Shown here: positions 1-6,093 of the stretch, one piece after another
How positions within the stretch are numbered: the first letter of the stretch is position 1
Layout of the letters: the number at the start of each line of letters is the position of its first letter
Position numbers and translations under genes: made by a program
The notes under the pieces: generated by a model
What the model saw: only the letters and a program-made list of their open reading frames with translations
The model's database searches: none
What the model was told of the DNA's origin: nothing
DNA from: an uncultured Propionibacteriaceae bacterium
GTDB taxonomy: Bacteria > Actinomycetota > Actinomycetes > Propionibacteriales > Propionibacteriaceae
Assembly (NCBI GenBank): GCA_945875065.1
Contig: CAMCJC010000158.1
Location: 1-6,386, forward strand
Direction of reading: 5' to 3'
DNA: 6,386 nt

Positions 1-1
1 C

Positions 2-1459
2 GGATTGCAGAAACGCAGGACAGGGGATGTGGCCACCGCGACCATGGCGGACCTGGAGGCCACCGAGTGGTTCTACGCCCATACAATCGCGGACATTATC
101 GCTTCGGTGCTCGTCTCAGCACTGCTGACGGTGCCGCTGGTTATGGTTCTCGGTCCGGCGGGCCTATTGCCCCTCGCGGGGGCGTGGCTGATCCTGGCGC
201 TGCCCCTGCTCACGCTCCCCGTCCAGATGCGGCAGGGGGTGCGGCTCCGCGGCGACTTGTCCCATCTGAAGGCGGCGTCCCTGGAAGGCATCCAAGGGAT
301 GCGGGACATCGTCTGCCTGGGTCTGACAGAACGGTTCGTTCGGGAGACACAGCACAACACCGACCGCGTACAGCGATCTCAGCGTTCCTATGCCGTGCGA
401 TCGGGCCTGGAGAAGTCGGCTGAGGATGTGGTTGCCACCCTCGTTACCATCGGGATGCTGCTCATCATGCTTCACCAATACTTGGCGGGCCAGATCCCAA
501 TGGTGCTCATCCCCATCGTCCAAGTGGGAATCGGCGCGGTGCTGCGCGTCGTGGTCTCGGTAGCCGGGATGCTCAGGAAGCTGGGAGAAATCGCTGCGGC
601 GTCGGCACGCTTCCTGCTCATCAACGACGCCCCCGCCACAGTGCTGGACGCCGATGAGTCGCGTTCCATGGAAAGTTTGTCCGACCCGACGATCCGTTTC
701 GAGGACGTCCATTTCGCCTATCCGGGCGGAGAACCCGTGCTTCGTGGGGTGAACCTAGAGATTCCTGCGGGCCGCACAGTAGCTTTGGTGGGTCAGTCGG
801 GCTCGGGCAAGACAACGCTGGCCAGTCTGCTGTTGCGGTTGTGGGATGTGGACCGAGGCGCCATCCTCCTTGGAGGACGCGACATCCGGGAGATCACGCG
901 GGACGACTTGCGCCGTTGCATCACGCTTGTGAGCCAGAGCCCCTATGTCTTCCGCGGCACCGTTCGGTACAACCTTGCCCTAGGGTGTCCCGACGCCACG
1001 AGCGAGCAGATGTGGACGGCGCTCGAATCGGCGCGGCTGCGCGAGGTTGTCAAGTCCTTGCCGAAGGGGCTGGAAGCCCCACTGGGGGAGCGTGCCTCGA
1101 ACCTGTCAGGAGGGCAGAAGCAGCGCCTGAATCTCGCTCAGGCGTTCCTGCGAGACTCCCCGGTCGTCGTTATGGATGAGGCAGTCTCGCATTTGGACCC
1201 TGAACTAGAGCACGAACTGAATATCGCCACGTCTCATCTACGGAAAGGGCGCACTACTTTAATTATCGCCCACCGACTTTCCACTATCGAGCAGGCCGAC
1301 TTGATCGCGTTTCTTGACGGGGGAGTCATCGTTCAGGTTGGGACTCATGGGGACCTGGTTGAAACGAATCCTCGATATGTCGAGATTCTTGCCAACCAGT
1401 TGAAGCCGCAGGACGAGTTGCCTGCGGAAAGATCAGAGGAGCCTGGAGAGGGGGTGTAA
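2..1459 (+). CDS. ABC transporter, fused permease-ATPase, probable peptide exporter (5' partial)
   Basis: This is a half-transporter with a membrane domain followed by an ATPase domain, expected in the cytoplasmic membrane. The frame is open to the left edge. The visible 485 or so residues start inside the membrane domain, and such proteins usually have about 580 residues, so roughly 100 or more are missing; the TTG at position 5 is unlikely to be the start. Counting from that TTG codon, hydrophobic segments lie near residues 29-50, 52-73, 141-160 and 163-185. The ATPase domain is complete: Walker A GQSGSGKT (263-270), Q-loop Gln311, signature LSGGQ (367-371), Walker B VVVMDE (387-392), D-loop SHLD and H-loop His423. 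It is therefore probably active. It ends 4 bases before the small peptide gene, which suggests co-transcription and export of that peptide's product. A C39 leader peptidase domain could lie in the missing N-terminus but cannot be seen. An uptake role like YbtPQ/IrtAB, which share this fold, cannot be excluded. Confidence 0.93.
   Translation, partial: GLQKRRTGDVATATMADLEATEWFYAHTIADIIASVLVSALLTVPLVMVLGPAGLLPLAGAWLILALPLLTLPVQMRQGVRLRGDLSHLKAASLEGIQGMRDIVCLGLTERFVRETQHNTDRVQRSQRSYAVRSGLEKSAEDVVATLVTIGMLLIMLHQYLAGQIPMVLIPIVQVGIGAVLRVVVSVAGMLRKLGEIAAASARFLLINDAPATVLDADESRSMESLSDPTIRFEDVHFAYPGGEPVLRGVNLEIPAGRTVALVGQSGSGKTTLASLLLRLWDVDRGAILLGGRDIREITRDDLRRCITLVSQSPYVFRGTVRYNLALGCPDATSEQMWTALESARLREVVKSLPKGLEAPLGERASNLSGGQKQRLNLAQAFLRDSPVVVMDEAVSHLDPELEHELNIATSHLRKGRTTLIIAHRLSTIEQADLIAFLDGGVIVQVGTHGDLVETNPRYVEILANQLKPQDELPAERSEEPGEGV
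1445..1454 (+). promoter_or_regulatory. Shine-Dalgarno sequence of the small peptide gene
   Basis: The purine run GGAGAGGGGG lies inside the last codons of the transporter gene and ends 9 bases before the ATG at 1464. It is a strong, well-placed ribosome binding site and is the main evidence that the 29-codon frame is translated. Confidence 0.75.
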
Positions 1460-1463
1460 AAGT

Positions 1464-1553
1464 ATGGCCATCAAGATTACTGAGATCACTGGGAACAGCC
1501 TCGGTGGGAAGATCGTGGCACCGCACTGCCACCACACGCAGACCACGTGCTGA
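1464..1553 (+). CDS. Putative azoline-type RiPP precursor peptide (29 aa)
   Basis: An ATG-to-TGA frame of 29 codons sits between the transporter and the YcaO gene. The first part reads MAIKITEITGNSLGG and the end is HCHHTQTTC (residues 21-29). The N-terminal half resembles a short leader: hydrophobic and charged residues alternate, then comes a Gly14-Gly15 that could be a double-glycine cleavage site. The C-terminal half concentrates the residues that YcaO cyclodehydratases convert to azolines (Cys22, Thr25, Thr27, Thr28, Cys29), interleaved with His21, His23 and His24. Cleavage after Gly15 would give a 14-residue product. The gene has a strong Shine-Dalgarno site, starts 4 bases after the transporter stop, and is followed by a hairpin, the usual layout for an abundantly made RiPP precursor. 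I do not recognise the peptide. Seen: frame, composition and position. Inferred: that it is the YcaO substrate and where it is cut. It could instead be a chance short frame, but context argues against that. Confidence 0.82.
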   Translation: MAIKITEITGNSLGGKIVAPHCHHTQTTC

Positions 1554-1563
1554 GTGAAAAACG

Positions 1564-1596
1564 GCCGGCGGAGTCGTCGTTGGCGGCTCCGCCGGC
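1564..1596 (+). promoter_or_regulatory. GC-rich intercistronic hairpin after the precursor gene
   Basis: Bases 1564-1576 pair with 1584-1596 in a 13-bp stem (12 Watson-Crick pairs and one G-U) closed by a 7-base loop (1577-1583). It begins 10 bases after the peptide stop and ends 16 bases before the YcaO ATG. No T-run follows, so it is not a classical terminator. In RiPP operons a stem-loop here often lets only part of transcription through or protects the precursor mRNA 3' end, giving far more peptide than enzyme. That role is inferred from position. Confidence 0.75.
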
Positions 1597-1602
1597 TTCC
1601 AA

Positions 1603-1610
1603 GAGAGGAG
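1603..1610 (+). promoter_or_regulatory. Shine-Dalgarno sequence of the YcaO gene
   Basis: GAGAGGAG precedes an ATG at 1613 and an in-frame GTG at 1616. AGGAG (1606-1610) is 2 bases from the ATG and 5 from the GTG; GAGAGG gives the ATG a spacing of 4. The site supports starting here rather than at the in-frame GTG at 1547, which overlaps the peptide gene and has no purine-rich site upstream. Confidence 0.65.
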
Positions 1611-1612
1611 CT

Positions 1613-3805
1613 ATGGTGAGAGCGCCGTTATTGACCGCAGAGATTCGTCCGCTTCCAGACCATCGAACGTTAATCTCGACAGCTGCCGGAAAGCACTACT
1701 CGTTGACTCTCGAGGTTCCTGATTTCTTCCGCCTAGTAGATGCCTGGTTCGGCGGCGTGCGCGACCCACTGTTACCAGCCACGTGGCGCGATGACTCCCG
1801 CTCACTCTATGAACTTCTGAAAGCTGAAGGGGTTGTGTCTTCCCATGCCGTAGAAGAGGATACCGGGCTGGAGACCTCTCTTCACCAGAACACCTCAAAG
1901 GCGGGCGATCTTCTCATCGCTGGTGATGTGGGATTGGCCTCCCAAATCGTGCTGGCCTTCGAGGGGGCCGGGGACTCGGGTGTTGAAGCGGCGTTGTGCG
2001 AGGGCGATTACCGGCACATCGTGGATCGTGCCCGGGGCACGGGGGTGCCCGTCGTCTACTGCCACCCTACGGCGGATGACCTTGGTTTCGGGTTCTTCGC
2101 GCGGTTGGCCACAACGGCTCGGGTGGGGTGGATCCCACTCACGATTGAACGCGACCATCTGTGGGTTGGGCCATACCTGAGGCCTGGCGAAGGGGTCCAG
2201 TTCCAGGATCTTCATGAACGCAGGATCGCTGCGGCTGACCACGAAGTGGTGGTCCGGGCACTCCGGGAACAGCCCCTGAACGTCCCGGTCGCGCCGGCGG
2301 GGCTGGCGGCACGGTTGCGAGAAGTTCCGCGGTTCATCGGGCGAGTGCTAGCCAAGTCCGACCTGTTGTGCCAGATCCAGCTGTCTTCCGGAGAACTTAC
2401 TGAACACGTGGTGCTTCCCATTCCTCGCAACCCAGACGTGCTTCGCGCGCCGCATGATCTGGTGGAGATGGTCTCCCCGGAATGCGGTATCGTCACTCGC
2501 GAACGCAAGATCGTGCATCATCCGAGCTTGCCCGCCGACCTGCTAACGGTGCAGGTGGAAGTGGCTCACATGGACCGCGTATCTGGTTGGGACAACGTGA
2601 TCTCGTGCCAGGGCTCTACATGGGGGGACGAACCAGGCGCTCGGCTCGCGGCCCTCGGAGAAACCGCCGAAAGATACGCGGCGAATAGACACGATACCTG
2701 CCCACTGGTCAAGGCGACCTATACGCAACTGTGTCGCCGGGGGGTCCGGGCGACCGCTCCCGAATCATTTGTGCTGTACTCGGATGCCCAGTATGCAGAT
2801 CCGGATTTTCCAGCAGTGCCTTTCCGGAATGACACTGAGCTTGCCTGGGTGGAAGGCCGGAGTGAGACGACAAGAGAAAACGTCTTCGTCCCAGCTTCCT
2901 TGGTTTATACGAACTGGCGCAAAGGAGAGCGAATCCACGAACCTTTGATCCACGTATCGCCGTTCGCAGGTGTTGCGGCCGGTCCCAACCGGGACTTCGC
3001 GCTGACCTCTGCCATCGAAGAACTGGTGGAACGGCATGCTACGGCGTTGTGGTGGCTCAATGGGATGGTGCTCGACAGAGTGAAGCTCCCAGAAGAACTC
3101 GCCGGCCTGTGGGCTGGATGCCATGGCCAGGAGCCTTCGCTGCTGTGTCTGCCCAACGAGTTCGGGATACCGGTTGCCGCCGGAATCCTGCGAGAGCGCG
3201 ACGCCTGCCTGCTGAACATCGGGTTCGCCGCTAGGGATAACCTCAAGGATGCGGCGCTCAAGGCCTGGACGGAGGCGGCCACTCTTCAAGAAGGCTCGCG
3301 GGATCTGCTGGTCTCAGACAGCAAACATCTTCAAGGAATCCGTACCGGCATCATCCCGGCAGGAGCAATGAAGCCATATCGTGACGACCGCGCCTATCTT
3401 GAGGATTTCCGGCCCGATTTTTCGGATTGCACCGACCTGATGGTGCAGCAGCAGATTTACCTCGACCCTCGGAGCCAGGAGCGTGTGGCCCATCTTATCG
3501 AGACGCCTGCCACGCTCGACCTGGATGAGGTCCCTCGGGTAAAGGAGCGTAGTTTCCATGAATACCGGAGACTGCTCGAATCCAGAGGATTCGAGATCTT
3601 CTCGGTTGACATCACCCCTTCCGACATCCAAGCACTCGGGCTGTGCGTGGTCCGAGTGCTGGTGCCCGGGCTGATAGGGAACGCGGCCGCGGCCTATCCG
3701 CTGCTCGGGAAGGGCAGAGTCTTCGACATCCCCGTGGAGCTGGGGTGGCGAGATACCCCGCTGGGCGCGCAACGAATGAACCGCATGCCGCTTCCGCATG
3801 CTTGA
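1613..3805 (+). CDS. Fused RRE/ThiF-like/YcaO azoline cyclodehydratase (TOMM C-D type)
   Basis: This cytoplasmic enzyme is predicted to bind a precursor leader and use ATP to turn Cys (or Ser/Thr) into azolines. Numbering is from the ATG at 1613 (730 aa). About residues 6-80 look like a winged-helix RiPP recognition element; about 90-270 resemble the ThiF-like domain of TOMM C proteins, with VGPYLRPGEG at 185-192. The Cys pair often found after that motif is absent (VQFQDLHERR instead), suggesting a structural rather than zinc-binding domain. The YcaO domain runs from about 283 (LVEMVSPECGIV). Both ATP-binding signatures are present: GETAERYA (Glu350, Glu353, Arg354) and EELVERHA (Glu470, Glu473, Arg474). 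The C-terminus PLPHA resembles the proline-rich tail of azoline-forming YcaO proteins. The length fits C-D fusions. An in-frame GTG at 1547 would add 22 residues rich in Ala, Pro and Ser encoded by the hairpin, so I reject it; GTG 1616 is a close alternative. It most likely modifies the 29-residue peptide. Confidence 0.92.
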   Translation: MVRAPLLTAEIRPLPDHRTLISTAAGKHYSLTLEVPDFFRLVDAWFGGVRDPLLPATWRDDSRSLYELLKAEGVVSSHAVEEDTGLETSLHQNTSKAGDLLIAGDVGLASQIVLAFEGAGDSGVEAALCEGDYRHIVDRARGTGVPVVYCHPTADDLGFGFFARLATTARVGWIPLTIERDHLWVGPYLRPGEGVQFQDLHERRIAAADHEVVVRALREQPLNVPVAPAGLAARLREVPRFIGRVLAKSDLLCQIQLSSGELTEHVVLPIPRNPDVLRAPHDLVEMVSPECGIVTRERKIVHHPSLPADLLTVQVEVAHMDRVSGWDNVISCQGSTWGDEPGARLAALGETAERYAANRHDTCPLVKATYTQLCRRGVRATAPESFVLYSDAQYADPDFPAVPFRNDTELAWVEGRSETTRENVFVPASLVYTNWRKGERIHEPLIHVSPFAGVAAGPNRDFALTSAIEELVERHATALWWLNGMVLDRVKLPEELAGLWAGCHGQEPSLLCLPNEFGIPVAAGILRERDACLLNIGFAARDNLKDAALKAWTEAATLQEGSRDLLVSDSKHLQGIRTGIIPAGAMKPYRDDRAYLEDFRPDFSDCTDLMVQQQIYLDPRSQERVAHLIETPATLDLDEVPRVKERSFHEYRRLLESRGFEIFSVDITPSDIQALGLCVVRVLVPGLIGNAAAAYPLLGKGRVFDIPVELGWRDTPLGAQRMNRMPLPHA

Positions 3806-3898
3806 GACGCTCGTCCTGTCGAGACCCGATCAGGGGACGCGGCGACTCTGCCCCTTGCCGGCCTCCAGTTGCGGGGGACCTGCAAGGCCACCATCTTG

Positions 3899-3917
3899 AT
3901 AGGGTACCCTAACTAAA
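3899..3917. promoter_or_regulatory. Candidate DtxR/IdeR-type iron box
   Basis: The 19-mer ATAGGGTACCCTAACTAAA matches the corynebacterial/mycobacterial consensus TTAGGTTAGCCTAACCTAA at 14 of 19 positions, counted by eye. It contains the perfect palindrome TAGGGTACCCTA (3900-3911). It lies 63 bases before the permease start in the only sizeable gap of the locus, and a TTGATA overlapping it (3896-3901) could be a -35 element, although I see no convincing -10. The consensus is known for metal-dependent repressors of the DtxR family. That the importer is metal-regulated through this site is inference; another dimeric repressor could use the palindrome. Confidence 0.55.
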
Positions 3918-3928
3918 GGTGGTACCCT
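3903..3928. repeat. Short direct repeats in the operator region
   Basis: GGTACCCT occurs at 3903-3910 and again at 3921-3928, 18 bases apart. TAAAGGT occurs at 3914-3920 and 3936-3942, 22 bases apart. CCCTAAC (3907-3913) is answered by its inverse GTTAGGG (3941-3947). Such phased repeats are compatible with several repressor dimers binding side by side. The copies are short, so part of this could be chance. Confidence 0.4.
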
Positions 3929-3936
3929 CTCTCGTT

Positions 3937-3955
3937 AAAGGTTAGGGATCCTTCC
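3937..3955. promoter_or_regulatory. Possible second, weaker iron-box half-site
   Basis: AAAGGTTAGGGATCCTTCC carries a perfect left half (AGGTTAGG) of the DtxR/IdeR consensus but a poor right half, 10 of 19 overall. AAGG and CCTT flank it symmetrically. It lies between the better box and the permease ribosome binding site, where a bound repressor would block transcription. Low confidence. Confidence 0.28.
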
Positions 3956-3966
3956 GTGACCGTTTC

Positions 3967-3972
3967 AGGAGG
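3967..3972 (+). promoter_or_regulatory. Shine-Dalgarno sequence of the permease gene
   Basis: A perfect AGGAGG lies 7 bases before the ATG at 3980. It fixes the start there rather than at the in-frame GTG at 3956, which has no such site and lies next to the operator repeats. Confidence 0.85.
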
Positions 3973-3979
3973 CTGGCCG

Positions 3980-5032
3980 ATGGACAACGATGCTGCGGGT
4001 GTGGCGCTGGGCGCGACCCGTAGCTCCCGGCTGTTCTGGTGGTTGCTGTTCTTGTCAATCCTGCTGGTGGTCAGCGCGATCAGCACAATTAGCATCGGAC
4101 TCGTCCCTATCCCGCTGCGCGAGGTCTGGGACGTGCTGTACGGGCACTTGGCGGGTTCCACCGGGGCCCTGGACTCGAAGAACGCTGTGATCATCTGGGA
4201 AGTGCGCACCCCGCGAATGCTGTTGGCGCTCTGCGTCGGGGCCGGCCTGTCTATCGCGGGGGTCAGCATCCAGGCGGTGCTTCGCAACGTCCTAGCCGAT
4301 CCGTACTTAATCGGCATTTCCTCCGGTGCCTCGACGGGGGCCGCCTTCGTGATCCTGGGATTCGCCTCCAGCGCCGCCATCTCCCTAACGGCCGGCGCCT
4401 ACGCGGGGTCCTTGGCCGCCATCCTCCTGGTGTTCACCATTGCCCGGGCCGGCGGGGCGGTCACCTCGGAGCGTTTCATCTTCGCAGGCATCATCGTAGG
4501 TTTCGCGATGACTGCCCTGACGAACCTGCTGGTCTTCATGTCGGGCAGCAGCCACGGCGCCCGGTCCGTGATGTTCTGGATGCTCGGCTCACTGAACCTA
4601 GCCGACTGGGGAGCCCTGCCGATCCCCGCCGTCGCCCTGGTCGTGACCCTCATCCTGCTGGTGCTGTGGGGGCGCCGGTTCGATGCGATTTCCATTGGCG
4701 ACGACACGGCACGGGCGCTTGGAACGGACCCCGACCGGTTTCGGGTGACCGCCATGGCCGTCGTGGCGGCTTGCGTGGCCACTATGGTGGCAGTCTCCGG
4801 GGCGATCGGTTTCCTGGGGCTGGTGGTCCCGCACATCAGCCGCCGCCTGGTGGGGGCCACCCACCGCGGGGTCTTTGTCGTGTCCGCGCTGCTCGGAGCG
4901 GTGCTCCTCATGTGGTCCGACGCCCTCGCCCGCACCGTGTTTCAACCCAAAGAGCTTCCGATCGGGGTTCTGACTGCTTTGCTGGGAACCCCGCTGCTTC
5001 TCATTCTCATGCGCCGGCTTTATGCGAAATAG
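3980..5032 (+). CDS. FecCD-family ABC importer permease (siderophore/heme/cobalamin class)
   Basis: This is a polytopic membrane protein that would form a homodimeric channel for a metal chelate or tetrapyrrole delivered by the binding lipoprotein encoded next. Its 350 residues are normal for the family, which has about ten membrane helices. Family motifs occur in order: VRTPRMLLA (75-83), NVLADPYLIGISSGAS (103-118, with NVLA where NPLA is usual), GDDTARALGTD (240-250, the stretch before the ATPase-coupling helix), GFLGLVVPHISRRL (277-290), DALAR (314-318) and the closing PKELPIGVLTALLGTPLL (323-340). The first helix is near residues 18-40. A perfect AGGAGG sets the start. The gene opens a three-gene importer operon, has its own candidate iron-box control region upstream, and is followed 32 bases later by the binding protein. 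Substrate cannot be read from the permease; iron-siderophore, heme, cobalamin or another metallophore are all possible. Confidence 0.94.
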   Translation: MDNDAAGVALGATRSSRLFWWLLFLSILLVVSAISTISIGLVPIPLREVWDVLYGHLAGSTGALDSKNAVIIWEVRTPRMLLALCVGAGLSIAGVSIQAVLRNVLADPYLIGISSGASTGAAFVILGFASSAAISLTAGAYAGSLAAILLVFTIARAGGAVTSERFIFAGIIVGFAMTALTNLLVFMSGSSHGARSVMFWMLGSLNLADWGALPIPAVALVVTLILLVLWGRRFDAISIGDDTARALGTDPDRFRVTAMAVVAACVATMVAVSGAIGFLGLVVPHISRRLVGATHRGVFVVSALLGAVLLMWSDALARTVFQPKELPIGVLTALLGTPLLLILMRRLYAK

Positions 5033-5064
5033 CCGCAACCAGAACTCGCGGAAAGGAAAAATAG

Positions 5065-6093
5065 ATGCGTCGTATCCAGCGCGCAACACCTCTTGTCATC
5101 CTGTGCGGGGTGGCTCTGGCCTCCAGCATGATGGTTGCCTGTTCGAGGGGGCAAAGCGCCTCGTCGGATTCGGCTGCCCAGGCAAGCTCTTCCGGGGAGG
5201 CTTCGTTTCCTCTGGAGATAGACAGCTGTGGCCAGAAGGTAGTCGTGCCAAAGCGTCCGGAAAAGCTACTGACTATCGGGGCGGACCCGCTGGCTCAGGT
5301 GGCGGCCGCCGGGGCGGGGGACAAGGTCGTAGCCTATTCCGCATTGCTGGGTATGGAGCTTCCAGCCCTTCCCGGAGTGAGTGCCAGTGAGCTGACCAGC
5401 GATGATCCAAGCACCGAACAGGTTCTCAGCACGGGCGCAGATTTTGTCGTAGCGAACGCGTTTATAAACACCGACCCAGAGACCCTGAAGAACAGCAGTA
5501 TCACGTCCTGGGTGCCCTCCAGCGTGTGCGATCACCTCGTCTCCTCCAGCAGTGAGAAAGTCAAGGGCACCGTCGCGGACAAGCCTGTCATCGAGAAGAT
5601 CCAAGATGACCTCAAAACCATGGGGCTTCTCTTCGGCACCAGTCAGACGGCGGATCATGCCGCAGAGGATCTCGCGGCCCGGGTGAAGGCGGTTGCCGAG
5701 CAAAACCTCGGCCAGGGGAAGAGCGTCGCTCTGCTGTACTACTTTGACGGCAATTCGCCCATTGGGGCCATCGGTAATGGCGGCGTTCCGGCCGCATTCA
5801 CCGCGAGCCTGGGGCTGAAGAACGTCTTCGAGGACCAGAAGGAGATCTGGATCAGTGATACCTCCTGGGAGGCCGTCCTGCAGAAAGACCCCGACATCAT
5901 CTTGTTCGTGACCGACATGACTCCAGGCATGGATTTCAACAAAAACAAAGAACGTCTCCTCGCGGAGAATGGTGCGGGTAATCTGAAGGCGGTGAAGGAA
6001 GGAGCTTTCCTGGAGCTTCGGTATCATCAGGGCATCGCGGCTCCCCTGGCCCTTGAGGGCCTAGAGAGCTTGGCCAAGCAGATGAAGCAGTGA
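5065..6093 (+). CDS. Substrate-binding lipoprotein of the FecCD-type importer
   Basis: This is the extracellular, membrane-anchored receptor that captures the ligand and passes it to the permease. The start has a good site (AAGGAAA, 5053-5059). Residues 1-25 are a signal peptide (MRRIQR, then a hydrophobic core) ending in a lipobox-like MVAC with Cys26 as the lipidation site; a Ser/Ala-rich linker follows to about residue 47. The rest fits a class III periplasmic-binding fold: VPKRPEKLLTIGADPL (61-76), a region with STEQVLSTGADFVVA (116-130) typical of the N-lobe, a long connecting helix (about 172-213), then a C-lobe with SWEAVLQKDPDIILFVT (267-283) and AVKEGAFLEL (309-318). Cys55 and Cys155 could form a disulfide. 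The 342-residue length is usual. Aromatic and charged residues near RYHQG (319-323) may line the ligand site, but specificity cannot be deduced. Its last bases overlap the ATPase start. Confidence 0.93.
   Translation: MRRIQRATPLVILCGVALASSMMVACSRGQSASSDSAAQASSSGEASFPLEIDSCGQKVVVPKRPEKLLTIGADPLAQVAAAGAGDKVVAYSALLGMELPALPGVSASELTSDDPSTEQVLSTGADFVVANAFINTDPETLKNSSITSWVPSSVCDHLVSSSSEKVKGTVADKPVIEKIQDDLKTMGLLFGTSQTADHAAEDLAARVKAVAEQNLGQGKSVALLYYFDGNSPIGAIGNGGVPAAFTASLGLKNVFEDQKEIWISDTSWEAVLQKDPDIILFVTDMTPGMDFNKNKERLLAENGAGNLKAVKEGAFLELRYHQGIAAPLALEGLESLAKQMKQ

Noticed and set aside
164..712. Antisense frame opposite the transporter membrane domain
   Set aside because: His/Gln/Arg-rich translation without domain features, fully opposite a well-supported gene.
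1547..1612. N-terminal extension of the YcaO protein from a GTG overlapping the peptide gene
   Set aside because: No ribosome binding site precedes it, the 22 added residues are low-complexity Ala/Pro/Ser/Lys/Arg and are encoded by a strong hairpin, and a purine-rich site precedes 1613/1616.
3869..3885. Possible terminator hairpin after the YcaO gene
   Set aside because: A 7-bp stem with one G-U pair and a 3-base loop can be drawn, but no T-run follows and the stem is weak; not enough to call a terminator.
3643..3912. Sense frame spanning the end of the YcaO gene and the regulatory gap
   Set aside because: Arg/Gly/Ala-rich out-of-frame translation typical of GC-rich DNA, no ribosome binding site, and it runs into the operator region.
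3956..3979. GTG start for the permease at 3956
   Set aside because: The perfect AGGAGG 7 bases before the ATG at 3980 favours the later start, and the extension adds no family-like sequence.
5266..6027. Long antisense frame (253 codons) opposite the binding-protein gene
   Set aside because: It lies wholly opposite a gene with clear signal peptide and family motifs, and its translation shows no recognisable domain; high-GC DNA often gives such open antisense frames.
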